A stretch of 64,000 nucleotides of DNA from contig JAJTUP010000087.1 in NCBI GenBank assembly GCA_021399435.1, forward strand, positions 62,001-126,000. The letters run 5' to 3'. The translations under genes and the position numbers were made by a program. Positions 11,678-21,900 of this stretch are shown here, in pieces. This DNA is from Diaporthe sp. PMI_573 (taxonomy: Eukaryota > Ascomycota > Sordariomycetes > Diaporthales > Diaporthaceae). How positions within the stretch are numbered: position 1 is the first letter of the stretch; each line of letters starts with the position of its first letter. The notes under the pieces are model-generated. The model made no database searches. It worked only from the letters and a program-made list of their open reading frames with translations, and was not told the DNA's origin.

Positions 11678-12208
11678 TCACTTATCCAGAATCCCTCCGC
11701 TGTAGACACTAATAGCCTCGCTGAAAGCTGCGCTGATCTGTGCGGCAAGCTGCTGTCCCGTGGAGACAAACGCAGCCGGCAGCTTGCTCACAACAGCGTC
11801 GCTGAAGTCTGACGAGGCGGATCTCTGCTGCTCCAGGTTCAGGAGCACGACGGGGGTCAACAGGTTGCGGTCGAATTTCGGCTTGGCGTCAACGATGGCG
11901 TCCAGCGAGGCGTTCACCTTGCCCACCAGCGTGATGGTGGCCAGGCCGACGGTGAGTGCTTCGAGGTCGGCAAGGGCGGCGGACTCCTCGGCGGTTTTGG
12001 TACCCTTCTTGATTGTCGAGAGGAGCGAGGTAGATTGCACAATAATAGGAAGCGACCCGAGAAGATTGCCGTTATAATTGCTAACCGTGGTGGTGAGCTC
12101 GTCGGTGGCGTTTTGAATAGCCGAGATGGCACTGGCAATTGCTGCGCCGTCGGCGAGGACGCTGCCAACGCCGAAGACGAGGGCGGGGATGAATCTGGCG
12201 ACGAGCAT
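11678..12208 (-). CDS. HsbA-like secreted hydrophobic surface binding protein
   Basis: The 176-aa intronless product has a signal peptide (MLVARFIPALVFGVGSVLA) and then one helical domain rich in Ala, Leu, Ser and Thr with few aromatic residues. The pattern (IQNATDELTTTVSNYNG, then KFDRNLLTPVVLLNLEQQR and a C-terminal FSEAISVYSGG) is that of the HsbA/cell-wall galactomannoprotein family. In Aspergillus oryzae HsbA coats hydrophobic polymer and recruits a cutinase; a cutinase gene lies about 25 kb away here, though nothing shows that the two work together. The start is the first ATG and directly begins the signal peptide. Confidence 0.82.
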   Translation of the reverse strand: MLVARFIPALVFGVGSVLADGAAIASAISAIQNATDELTTTVSNYNGNLLGSLPIIVQSTSLLSTIKKGTKTAEESAALADLEALTVGLATITLVGKVNASLDAIVDAKPKFDRNLLTPVVLLNLEQQRSASSDFSDAVVSKLPAAFVSTGQQLAAQISAAFSEAISVYSGGILDK

Positions 12209-13540
12209 GGTGTCTGGGTTCTGCTATGGCTCTCAACAAGGGCACGGAAGGGCACGGCGATCAAGCGAGGTAATTCGTGAATGGGTGCGCAAGGAGATCC
12301 GTGGGAATTGTGCAAAGACTAAAGCAGGTACTGGCGCACGTGGATTTTATATGTACATCAAGGCTCGGCCCACGGAAGAACAGGTTTGAGCAAGCACGCG
12401 ATTCTGCACTTCCCGAGACCATCTAGACAGGATTTGACGAGCGCAAGCTGGCAGGGTAGCAGTGACTTTGGCTACCCCGCAAAGGCTGACGGGATATTCG
12501 ACGGGCATGGGTGCCTTTTGCTGATGAGTTTCCTGATCGAGTCAGGATGAATTCGGTGTTCGTCCCACCGTTGCATCATCGGGCGTTCTTCCCTTCGCAG
12601 AGGGCAGGGGCAGGATCCAACGGTGATTGTGATGGGCAGTGGAAGAGCGCACTAGATTTAGAGGTGGCGTCGGCCGAGTCGCGGACAGATGGATGGATGG
12701 GGAATAGCCTGCACCAGTTCATGCCCAGAGGTTGTTTTGCGGGGAAGGACGTGACACCATGATTGGAGGAACGGCGAAATATGCAGCATCGGGTCATATT
12801 TGGGCAGAGGATGCCGGTCCTTGCAGGCCGCGGCATCTCGCTTGAGCAGCAACGGGGCATGTGAAGAAAGCAACGGCGCCGGCTGTGCAACCACCGACGC
12901 AGCTGGGCTACGCGAGCGTCTTTTCCATGCCGTATAATGCTCGAGTGCACATGTGGGAGATGTTGGTGACGACAAGATACGACAAGACACTGAAAGAACG
13001 AGCAGGAACAAACGCTGTGACTAGATTTCAGTCACTCGTAGTTCGGATGAACCGCTTCGCAAGAAAGCTCGGATGATGAGCATAACCATTATGCTATATG
13101 ACCAGTAGGTTGCAGCAGATCGTCGTCGGATCCTCATCCGAACTCTGTACCAATCTCCGAGGACGTGGTTCAGAATCATATGCCATAAATCTTGATGCAC
13201 ACACGTGATGGCCGAGACCCCTCTCGCCAGATCTATGTCACACAGCGCAATATACCTAGCTAAGTCGCATGGCTTGCAAATATACCGGTGTCGCTGATCA
13301 TCCAGCATATTGAGAAACAAAAACTTATAAGCTGCGGACCACATGTCACCAGTTTAACGGGCAGCAGAAGATTCAAAGGGTAATAGAACTGAACTTGGAG
13401 GTTTGTGTTATGGTGCATTGAATTAGGGGGCCTGCTTCACTGATTAAGCCGATCAGGGCCAGGTTCTAATAATGTTGTATGAAATGAAAACACCCCTGTT
13501 CATATCAACCCCGGGCAAACGGCCGCAAAGAATTAGAGAC
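12209..13540. other. Intergenic region, 1.3 kb
   Basis: The part next to 12209 is the promoter of the HsbA-like gene on the minus strand. The rest shows only overlapping short frames with no recognisable family. Confidence 0.45.
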
Positions 13541-14800
13541 CTAAGGGAAACCCAGTGGCTGGATTCTTCCCAGGAGCCCAGGGTTGATGGCTGGGTTGTG
13601 CAATTCGGCAATTGTAGACATACAAGCCGCCGCCGGGTCACCGCTTGCAGCCAGCTGCTTCATCCAGTACTCGTTTCCAGGGTAGCTGTTCGAATCCCAC
13701 GCGTAACTCAGCACCAGGAGCTGGTCGGCTTTCTCGTCTGACAGCTTCGATGCCGGGTTCCTCTTGGAGAACACAACGTCGATGCCATGTGCCTGCGCAG
13801 CCTCTCTCATTCTTGTTCGGTCTGCTCTCGCCACGTCGATCCAGGCGAATTCCAGCGTCCCTAGCTCGGTCATCGCCGCGCCCTGCTCTTCCATGACCTG
13901 AGCAAAGACTTCTACGTAGAGCTCCGGTTGTACATCAGCCACCTGCCAAACTCCAAGTCCGAGGCCGACAATGTACACGTATGCCTTCTGGCCCACTTCG
14001 GCCGCACGTCTGTTGGCCTCCCACAGGAGCATCTCCGCGGATACGCGAATGCGAGCCTGGTATGCCAATTCGTTGAAGGTCGTGCCGGGGCGCGTGGGGC
14101 TGACGCCGAGGAAGGTCTGCCATATTTGAAGCAACTCGGGATGCATCCTCGAATTTTTGACCGGTGGTAGAATGTACGTTGATTCCATGTGGTCGGGCCT
14201 CTCGAAGCGGGCGCCCACCAGTCCGACAATGACCCCTCGTTCCTCGAACGTGCCACTCGGCCCGGGCCTGGCGCGGTTGTTCCTGTCGCCCTTGTTGATG
14301 AAATAGCTTGGGCCAGAGACCCCGAGCAGCGCACCGAGCATCATCTCGTCGTAGCTCAGATAGTCCTCGAGCTTGAGGCCAGACGGGGAGTTAAGGGCCT
14401 CTTGCGCTGTGCCAACACGATCCCAGGCTCTGGTGGCGTCGGGAATCTCTTTTCCGTCTCGGAGTACCGTGGTGTCTGAGGTGTTGAAGAAGGCCAGAGG
14501 GCGCTTTTCGATAAGACGAGAGATCTCCTGGCGGTAAGACAGAGACATGTAGAGAGACTTTTCGGTTTCACTGCCATGCCGTATCTTGTGATTTAGAAAA
14601 TCCTGGACCAGGCGGGAGAAGCGCCAATGGTGAATGATGGTTGTGGCCTTGGCATCGTTCTTGACGATGGCGGGGTCAAAGTTGATGATACTGTTTGTCT
14701 TGGTTGGTAGGCGCCGGCGAATCTCTGCAACTCGAGCAACCTCCTGCCCTGTGATGTTGGCAACTCGTTGATGCTCCGCCATGGTGTGAGACTGTGCCAT
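13541..14800 (-). CDS. DUF4804-like protein of unknown function
   Basis: The 419-aa intronless product resembles the family I know as DUF4804, which occurs in fungi and in some bacteria including Legionella. The recognisable part is C-terminal: LLVLSYAWDSNSYPGNEYW followed by ASGDPAAACMSTIAELHNP, preceded by a Gly-rich strand segment AYVYIVGLGLGVWQVADVQ. There is no signal peptide or membrane segment. I cannot name a reaction; the ending with conserved Asn, Ser and Gly residues suggests a ligand-binding fold, which is inference. It is transcribed in the same direction as the UstYa-like gene 656 bp upstream. The start is ATG 14800; an ATG six codons later is equally possible. Confidence 0.7.
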   Translation of the reverse strand: MAQSHTMAEHQRVANITGQEVARVAEIRRRLPTKTNSIINFDPAIVKNDAKATTIIHHWRFSRLVQDFLNHKIRHGSETEKSLYMSLSYRQEISRLIEKRPLAFFNTSDTTVLRDGKEIPDATRAWDRVGTAQEALNSPSGLKLEDYLSYDEMMLGALLGVSGPSYFINKGDRNNRARPGPSGTFEERGVIVGLVGARFERPDHMESTYILPPVKNSRMHPELLQIWQTFLGVSPTRPGTTFNELAYQARIRVSAEMLLWEANRRAAEVGQKAYVYIVGLGLGVWQVADVQPELYVEVFAQVMEEQGAAMTELGTLEFAWIDVARADRTRMREAAQAHGIDVVFSKRNPASKLSDEKADQLLVLSYAWDSNSYPGNEYWMKQLAASGDPAAACMSTIAELHNPAINPGLLGRIQPLGFP

Positions 14801-15455
14801 GGTTTTCTTTGATGGACTGAGGCTGATGTTGGTTGTTGTGGAGGGTCCTGAGCTGGACGAGTTGTCTGCTGTGGTCAGGAGGCAGCCTGAGGCGTGGGTC
14901 TTGCTTGCGGCGATGATTTCGTTAGGTGCCAGTGGTAGTGGGTGACTGGCTTTGTGGTAGCTTTGTTTGAATGAGGATGAATCTGCCTGTCTGCCTGTCT
15001 GCCTGTCGTTTGCTTCATCCGGAATGGGAAGTCAGAGCCAAAGGACACATTACGTCAGCACGGTATTGATTGCAGCCTAAATCCTCCACAGAAAGTCAAG
15101 CCGCTTGTGGGCCAGAGAATTGAATGGCAACCAAGTAAAATACAGTGCAATTTTTTAAATTCTCCCCCTCCCAGGGAAAACGCATCAACACCATCTGATG
15201 AGTGAGATAGTGATGAGAGAGCATTTCCAGTCCAGTGTAAGCATAGTTTCTTATGAATACAACCACACCATGAAATTCATAATATCTAAAATACTTTCAA
15301 ATAAAATTAATCACTTCCGCTGTGAAGACAGAGCTCCAGTCTCTTCCACCTGCTGGGTGTGTCTAGAAATTGTTTGCTTCACTGTGGTCTTTGAATTTCT
15401 TGTTGATTACTGCTCTACTAATACTGATGCTAATTGGAGCTGAGAGCGCTTCTGA
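14801..15455. other. Intergenic region with a short tandem repeat
   Basis: This is the promoter region of the DUF4804-like gene. It contains three perfect copies of the 8-mer CTGCCTGT (14983-15006) and an AT-rich stretch nearer the UstYa-like gene. Confidence 0.5.
14983..15006. repeat. CTGCCTGT microsatellite, three copies
   Basis: Three perfect adjacent copies of CTGCCTGT lie about 180 bp upstream of the DUF4804-like start codon. Confidence 0.85.
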
Positions 15456-16414
15456 TCAACCAAACATATCTAGGTATCCTTTCTCTGCAGGACGCTCCTT
15501 GATAGGCCCAGGCTGTTCATGCTTCTTCATCGTCGCCACAAACTTCTTCATGTCAATCCTGTTGTCATTCCGCCACTGCACAATCCTGTCAAACTCAACA
15601 CACTGCCTATTCGTGCTCATGTCGGGGAACGGGTACTGCTGCCTCTCCATCCAGTGCATCGTGACCAGCTCTAGTTTGGACCGTTAGTAATTCGTTCGAT
15701 TCATTTTATTCCAGGGGGGAGGATTCACTCACGTAAGTTTCCGGAACACTGGATAGCCTGCAATATAATATCCACGCAGTGATTCGTGTGTACCTCGTGC
15801 GTAGTCAGGGCCTCTGGGTCCGCGTTGGCGATTTTCATGTGGTAGTAATCCGCGTACGCAAACTTGCGCAGCTGGTTCAGGCAGTGGATCTGGTGGAAGA
15901 CGTCAAGCACTGCCGCGTACGCATCGTCGCCCAGCCCAAAGACATCATCCTCCAGCTTTGCAGCTGTCGAGGGGTCTTTGCCCAGCGCGCGGATGCCCGA
16001 GGCTGTCACAGGCACGACGGTGGTCAGCTCCCAGTCATCCCAGACGGCCTCGTCTGCCGGGTTGGGCATTTTCCGGGCTATGCTGCCGCCATCAGGCCTA
16101 TTGGGCGGCCAGAATGTCCCGTTGGTGGTGGTTTTGTATGGGTTGAGAGGTAACTCGTCGTAAAGCGGAGAGTGGCCGTTGACTTGCCGGAATGGCTCAT
16201 TGGAAATAACTTGTGGGCTTTCGTGCCCATAATGCCATGAAGCGATAAGGGTAATGGTGAGTATCAACACGAAGGTATTGAAAGCGCTGAGAAGGATGTA
16301 AGGATGGGAGACACCTCCCCATGATCTCCGCTTCGCATCATGGTATAAGGGGCCCGGCTCAATGAAGGCCGTCCTCTCTTCTTCATCTGCTAATGATGCT
16401 CTTGTCGGGATCAT
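15456..16414 (-). CDS. UstYa-like (DUF3328) membrane oxidase, two exons
   Basis: The exons are 16414-15733 and 15670-15456, with a 62-nt intron (GTGAGT...CTAAC...TAG); the product is 298 aa. It is a type II membrane protein: a short N-terminus, one membrane helix (ILLSAFNTFVLILTITLIAS), then a globular domain. Both family motifs are intact: HQIHC (His174, His177, Cys178) and HTNHCVD (His209, His212, Cys213). UstYa proteins carry out oxidation and cyclisation in ustiloxin-type RiPP and some other fungal secondary-metabolite pathways. No precursor peptide, second UstY gene, P450 or other core enzyme lies nearby, so this copy stands alone in the window. I chose ATG 16414; the frame is open further upstream but lacks an ATG. 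Confidence 0.88.
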
Positions 16415-17383
16415 TTTCCAATAACAAAATCGGAAAGTCCAAGTCTGATGCAGGATAGCCGACAACAAATCTGTACCCTGTGAAAAAAAAGAAAATGAAG
16501 ACGCAGAGCCTCAGGACGGTGCCGGATGTCAGGTGGGGGAAATCAACTCCAGGGCTGCCAACGTCATGGAACTAATTGAGGATGCATCTCTACCACGGAA
16601 AAGGGTGTGGACGAATCTTTCCAAAACAACACTATATAGCATCTCAGCTGAGTCACTTGTTCTCTACCGAACTCCAACTCTTCTACCGGGTAGGAACGGG
16701 CTCGTGGCTGGTGAGAGGCTCACGAACAGGAGACCAAAATCTTATTTCCCGTTTCATCACAAGAGCCGACAGAACGTCATACACAGCCCCGAGGCGTTCT
16801 TGTTCCACGCGCCATGGTCACACTAGACGGCCGCTCAGGCATCCGTATACTTCAAGTGTACCTCTCTAATCGGACTGTTCTTACAGAGAACGCGTATGGC
16901 CACGTGTGACAGAGGGGATGGCTCCACTATCAGGGCTGAGATGATTGCTGAAACGGCCATGCTAAGCCCCCCTGGAGGAAGTGGCATGCCTTGGAACTTG
17001 TTGCTTAGTATGCCGCCAGAGGATCGAAACTAACGCCCCGTAGGGCTGAACATGTGACTCAGGTAGGTGGTTGTGCCTTGCTGACAGCTGTAAGCGAGCC
17101 GCCTAATGGCAGTTCTGCTATTAATCGGCCCATGGTCCATTTCCAAAATGGAATATGCAGGCCCTCTGATGGAGATAGGTTTGTGGACTGGATCCACAAT
17201 TACGGACGCTCTCAGAACTCAAGCGCAATCGAGCCATAACTCTACCAAGTATGACTCAGATCAGAAGAGGGTCGGGTTCGGGGATAGAGCGCTCGTAGCA
17301 TAATTCAGCATGAACCATGGATGGCCGAATAATGTTGACGTGAGCAGGTGCTGCTCCTTGGCCCCCACGGGGGTGATCCAACC
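16415..17383. other. Intergenic region
   Basis: It holds the promoter of the UstYa-like gene, followed by about 800 bp with no recognisable gene, up to the hAT element. Confidence 0.45.
17376..17383 (+). repeat. Left target-site duplication of the hAT element
   Basis: The 8-mer ATCCAACC here is repeated exactly at 18556-18563 just outside the right end. Eight bp is the duplication length of hAT transposons. Confidence 0.85.
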
Positions 17384-17384
17384 G

Positions 17385-17405
17385 CAGTGATGTTATTGGA
17401 TTGGA
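17385..17405 (+). repeat. Left terminal inverted repeat of the hAT element
   Basis: These 21 bp start with CAGTGATGTTATTGG and match the reverse complement of 18535-18555 without mismatch. Confidence 0.9.
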
Positions 17406-17754
17406 GGCAATTTGGATTGGACTGGATTTGTCGGAAAATGGCTGGACTGGATTTGGGTTTCTCGAAGATTTGGACTGGATTGGATTGATTGGCAACCAGC
17501 TCCTGGAGCTCCAATGGTCTAACCTGATAAGGCAAGAGCTAAGCCTAATTGAGTGGTCATGAGGAGTCTCCCGTCGCAGCTGCCGTCGCAGACCACGACA
17601 CGACGCGCGAACTATCGTTCCGCTATTGGGTTAACATCCAACGCGTGCAGATTGCTACGCTATTAAAAGCATGGAGGCAAACGCGTCGCTCGCGACTTCA
17701 GCAGTCCTTCTACTGTGGCAGACGTGTCTGAACAGTCCACTCACCAGCTACACC

Positions 17755-18231
17755 ATGGCCACTATCTCCAGCTATTTCGGTGCTGCCAGCGGTCGCCGTC
17801 CTGATTCTGACAGAGTTATTCTTGCTCCAACATATATTAGTCCTCGCCCAAACGACCCCGACGGAACCCTGATCGAACCCGACGAATTCAAGCTGAATGG
17901 GAAGCAATATGTACGCTACTCTGTTGTGGCAAAGTCCCAAAAGCACCCCAAGAAAAGGACATCAGTCGTCTGGCAGTATGGTGAAGACATACAACTCAAG
18001 CAGGACCCGACGAAGACGTTCTGGTACTGTTATCTGTGCGAACAGCAGCAGCGCCAACAGGGACTTCCTATTTCCGGCAAGGGCAATTGTACTACCTTAA
18101 ACCACCTGGAATCGAAACACCAAATCATCGCTCACGGCTCCGGATGGACGTCATTGAAGCCAGCGAGTGCTTACGAGCTTGGTATGGTCGCCCGGAGCAG
18201 AAGGCATTTGATGACTCTGCCATCGGTTTGA
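17755..18231 (+). pseudogene. N-terminal fragment of hAT transposase (BED zinc finger)
   Basis: From ATG 17755 the frame begins MATISSYFGA, a start often seen in fungal hAT proteins, and encodes 158 aa. A BED-type zinc finger is visible: TSVVWQYGEDI, then WYCYLC (CxxC), and the closing LNHLESKH (HxxxxH). After the finger the similarity stops, the frame ends, and another frame is open to about 18362, consistent with a frameshift or truncation. No DDE-type catalytic domain follows. The frame also stays open upstream to an ATG at 17671. Confidence 0.78.
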
Positions 18232-18534
18232 TGGAGGGTGAGGCAGGGAGTACAGTTGGGGCGGATGGGCTGGGTGAGGGAGAGGAAGGCGGCGAAGATG
18301 ATGGAAGCGAGAAGAACATACTGGAGACGCAAGTTGCTAGAGAACATGAGCTCCGTAGTTAGGTGGTGTCATAACCCAAGGACAAGAACAGTTCTACTCC
18401 AAGTCTGCTTATTCAGCGGCTCATTGATTGTCCCAAAAGGGTAAAAATATGAACTGGATCGGTTCTGGATATCCTGGAGGCTGCCTGTCCCCACGTCTGG
18501 ACTGGATTGGATCGAGGCTCGGATCCAGCTCCAA

Positions 18535-18555
18535 TCCAATCCAATAACATCACTG
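18535..18555 (-). repeat. Right terminal inverted repeat of the hAT element
   Basis: This is the reverse complement of the left repeat over 21 bp. It ends in CACTG and is followed at once by the ATCCAACC duplication. Confidence 0.9.
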
Positions 18556-18563
18556 ATCCAACC
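18556..18563 (+). repeat. Right target-site duplication of the hAT element
   Basis: ATCCAACC, identical to 17376-17383. Confidence 0.85.
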
Positions 18564-19513
18564 AAAAAAAGAGAGAGACTACAAAACGTCGGTTTCTCAC
18601 CCGCGCGATCCTGCACATGTGTTCAGTCGCACAATATGCGCCAACTTTAACTGACAGCCAAGAGAATAAGAAATAGATAACCCAATCAGTCGCTGGATTA
18701 TGCGGTGACCGATGGATTGCGTGGGCGTTCGAAGTCAGCCTAGAGTTGAGGGGTTCCGCTTTCCCTCGGACTGTAAGCCGCACTCGACCCACAGAAGGAT
18801 GCGAAGTGCAGCTTATGGGAACCCCGTGATAGGTCCAATTGCAGCGTCATGTGCTGGGCTTTTGAGTTATATGTTCATTTCCGAGCTGCTGGGTCCGGGA
18901 TGCGCAGTCTCGGCCCGTAATAGTATGCGTGGTCAAGGAACCACCAAAGTCTAGCCGTATGACATGCCTAGTATTCTTTTGGAAACAGAAAGAGGGGACG
19001 AAATCTCTGACAGCTTGCTGACAGCCCACAAGCTTCCAGGGCCAGCTCTTTTTGCTCTGAGATCCTGCAAGATGTCTTTCCACTTCCACAGCATCGCCTC
19101 ATTGCTGGTGACCGTCCGGTGAGGTGACCGAGACTCCTTAGGCTCCAGTCACTGTTGCCTGCCTTTTAAGGGTGTGACTGGCCCCCAACGAAAGTCACTG
19201 CCTCAAATCCGTGACTGAGACGAGGACTTGGCTGCTCGTCTTACACCCCACCGACTACATCGCGGGTACAGAGGAATCCCTCCAGGCTTCACGTGGATGA
19301 CTTCAGTCCAGCTCCGATAACAAGAATCGCTGGTTCCAGGGGAGGGACAGCGGCACATATAAGCCCAGGAGTCCCCGAGGCTTGAGTCGAGAGAAGGCCT
19401 CTTCTCGTTATCATCATCTTTGACAGAATCAGAAACACTCGCAGCACTCCAATTCAGCCCCCGCAAGCAAAACTCTCAATCGATATACCGCAACACCCTT
19501 TCAAACCACGTAA
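18564..19513. other. Intergenic region and promoter of the small secreted protein gene
   Basis: No gene is recognised. A TATA-like stretch (CATATAAG) near 19355 lies about 155 bp before the next start codon, followed by a C/A-rich leader, consistent with a strong promoter. Confidence 0.45.
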
Positions 19514-19992
19514 ATGCACTTCGCAACTCTCCTCACCGTTCTGACATTCACCGCCATGGGTGTCCAACCAGGCGCTTCACATGGTAAGTTATACATCTCT
19601 GGCGATCGCAAAGGGTGTCCCCAACTAACCCAACATATTCCAGGCGTCATACTTTCAACCGATGCAGACGACTGCTACATGCCATGCGACGAACAAGGCG
19701 TTTGGATCGGACCTCGCAGCGAGGCCTCGGACAACGCCGAGGATACTGCCGTAGCGCTGAAGCGATTCGAGGATGAGCTGGCCGAGTTCCAGAGGTTAGG
19801 CGAAGAGAGGTGGGCGGCTGGCGACGATGAGGCGCCGATCAAGGTTAGTCACCTCCTAGATGGTCATGATATTGAGTAACTACGAATGCTGATTCAATCC
19901 AACAACAGAGCGAAGACGTCCAGACCCGTGGCTCAAAAGCAAGAACAGCGAAGGCAGCAAGACGTGCTGAGCGGCGTGCCAGAGCTGCTTGA
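19514..19992 (+). CDS. Small secreted protein, three exons, no known family
   Basis: The predicted exons are 19514-19583, 19644-19843 and 19909-19992, giving 117 aa. Intron 1 (60 nt, GTAAGT...CTAAC...CCAG) and intron 2 (65 nt, GTTAGT...CTGATT...ACAG) both have good donor, branch and acceptor sites. The N-terminus (MHFATLLTVLTFTAMGVQ) is a signal peptide, so the protein should be secreted. The mature part has two close cysteines (DDCYMPC), an acidic middle and a strongly basic tail (TAKAARRAERRARAA). I recognise no domain. Small size, secretion and lack of known domains fit a candidate effector or other secreted fungal protein, but with only two cysteines this is weak evidence. Intron 1 has no stop in frame, so retention would lengthen the product. 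Confidence 0.62.
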
Positions 19993-20746
19993 ACATGACG
20001 AGCGTATGGTGTAATTTTACTTTCTTGTGGGTGAAGAGGGACATGTCTCAGCCAATTCACAGCGGAGCGAGGCAGGTGTTCATGGGGAGTTACTCTTTTT
20101 CGGAATTGTCTTGTTGATACCCTGGCCGACACCTTGATGGTAGATTTCTCGGACTGGACGACCCAATATTATGGTACAAACAATCTAGCATCAGCATAAT
20201 CTTTATGCTTGACCCTATCTACCGCACGTTGACAATGTGATTTGTGGTATTAGGCTACACGTGTAATACTACCCTTGGGTTGACTGTACTTTCATTGCAA
20301 AGCTTGTGTTCAGCTTCTATCTAGCCCATTGACTTTTCAACTACGTGCACTTCGATCAACTGAAGAGATATCTGACTACCTCAAGGAAGGAAGAAAGCAG
20401 CGTAGGATAGGTGGGTGGTTTCGTATTTAATCCATGTACGTACGCTTCTTAAGCAGTATGTAGGCGGTCAGCGTAGGATAGTCGCGTATCACAACACCAT
20501 CAACACACTCGTCTCTCCATACTCTGACAAAGTGGGGGTCTCAATCTCCGGTCAGCATTGAAAACTTTGACGAATTTCTCGACCAATGCACGCGGCTGGG
20601 ACCTTGGGCCCCCAATTCGTTCGGCAGATAGTAAAATTGGAATATGCTTCTAAAGAGTCCATTTCTATGTACAAGAGGACGGTAGATACAGATTTTCAAG
20701 AATAAAGTTCCCCAAGCTATGCGTGATGACTCTCTGCATACATTTA
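19993..20746. other. Convergent intergenic region
   Basis: This AT-rich spacer lies between the small secreted protein gene (+) and the solute-binding protein gene (-). No gene is seen. Confidence 0.5.
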
Positions 20747-21900
20747 CTACAAGTCATCAACCAAGGGGCTGAGTCCCTGAGGCGTGCCGATGAGGTTCTC
20801 ATAAAAGAACTTCAACCTCTCGACACGTGGACGGTCCGCCATGAAGCGGTCAAACTCGTTTGTGTTTGTGGAGTTAATCTCCGAAAGAGCAGGGTATCCG
20901 GTGGGAGGGGGGATGTCCTTGCGGACGCTCCACATGCCCGTGTTGGCGGGGTCTTGGTACTCGTCGGTCAGGAGGAAGTTGTGCAGGAGCTTGGCGCCCT
21001 CCGGATGGGGCGCGTCCTTGAGGATGGCGCCTCGCTGGCCCCAGGTGGTAAAGAAGCCGTTCTTGGGGATGGAGACGTTGAAGGGAGCTGCGGGCAGCAT
21101 GCCGACGCTGCTGGTGAAGGTTGCGGCGTAGGTGCTGTTGGCCTGGCCGATAAGTGTGATGGGAGTGGCGGTTCCGCGGACCCAGCGAGGCCGTTGGGCG
21201 AGGAGCTGCTTAAACCAGCTGTATCCGTTCTCGCGAATGCTGTTTCTCTGTTTAGTCCTCATATCATAGACCATCTCATACGTGCGGGGGGTTCAACTCA
21301 CGCCAGGTCAAATGCAAAAAGCACGGCGTCGTCATCGTTAGGGTACGTGAAGACCAGTTTGTCCTTGAATTCCGGCTTCAGAAAGTCGGAGTACTCGACC
21401 GGGCCATCTGCCGACTTAGCCGTGTTCCAGATGTTGCTCCAGCCGAAGACAACGACAGCGTACCAAGCCCCCCAAGTATCGCGAAACTCCGGGTAGATCT
21501 TGTCGAAGTTAAGCGGCTTGTAACGCAACAAGGCGCCCTCCTGATCCCAGCGCGGGTAATCGTGAACAGTCTGGAGGATGACACTATCAACGTATACGTT
21601 GCCCTCGGCCAGCTGCTGATCGATATTGCCGTCGTGATATTTGGAGACATCGACAGTAACGTTGAGTGTCATGCCGGGGAAACGCTCCTCGAAGGCCTTC
21701 TTCAGAGCATCCTGTTGGTTTGTCTCGTCACCACCGTGCCAAAGGGTAACAACGCCACCCTCGGCAAGTGCAGCCTGATGAATCTCATCTAGGGTTCGAG
21801 TCTCGACTTCAGGCGTAATTGGAAATTGCAAGAGAGTGTCGTAAGCGCCCGCCGCGGTGGCCAAGAGGGCGGTCGAGGCAACAATCTTAGGCAGGACCAT
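20747..21900 (-). CDS. Bacterial-type extracellular solute-binding protein, two exons
   Basis: The exons are 21900-21302 and 21245-20747, with a 56-nt intron (GTGAGT...AG); the product is 365 aa. A signal peptide (MVLPKIVASTALLATAAGA) leads into a domain like periplasmic iron/thiamine-type binding proteins: GGVVTLWHGGDETNQQDALKKAF, FEERFPGMTLNVTVDVSKY, then WGAWYAVVVFGWSNIWNTA and a C-terminal GAKLLHNFLLTDEYQ. In bacteria these proteins deliver a ligand to an ABC importer; fungi have no such importer, so this one may bind or scavenge a ligand outside the cell. The substrate is unknown. The intron shows a true eukaryotic gene and not contamination. Ancient transfer from bacteria is a reasonable inference because the family is mainly bacterial. 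Confidence 0.87.

Larger units (their letters stand above)
17384..18555 (+). mobile_element. Decayed or non-autonomous hAT-family DNA transposon
   Basis: The element is about 1.17 kb. Both ends begin with the same 21 bp as inverted repeats starting CAGTGATGTTATTGG (17385-17405 and 18535-18555), followed by subterminal repeats of TGGATT/TGGACT in opposite orientation at the two ends. An 8-bp direct repeat ATCCAACC flanks it; one extra G lies between the left duplication and the left repeat. Inside is only the N-terminal BED zinc-finger part of a transposase; the catalytic RNase H-like part and the hAT dimerisation region are missing. A complete hAT element would be around 3 kb, so this copy cannot move itself and could be mobilised only by a related transposase elsewhere. 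Confidence 0.87.

Noticed and set aside
14983..15006. CRISPR-like array
   Set aside because: The CTGCCTGT copies are directly adjacent with no spacers; it is a microsatellite in a eukaryotic genome.
13541..16414. A ustiloxin-like RiPP cluster
   Set aside because: Only one UstYa-type gene is present; I found no repeat precursor with dibasic sites, P450, tyrosinase or methyltransferase gene nearby.
20723..21496. 257-codon open frame on the plus strand
   Set aside because: It is antisense to the solute-binding protein gene, whose family motifs and splice sites are convincing.
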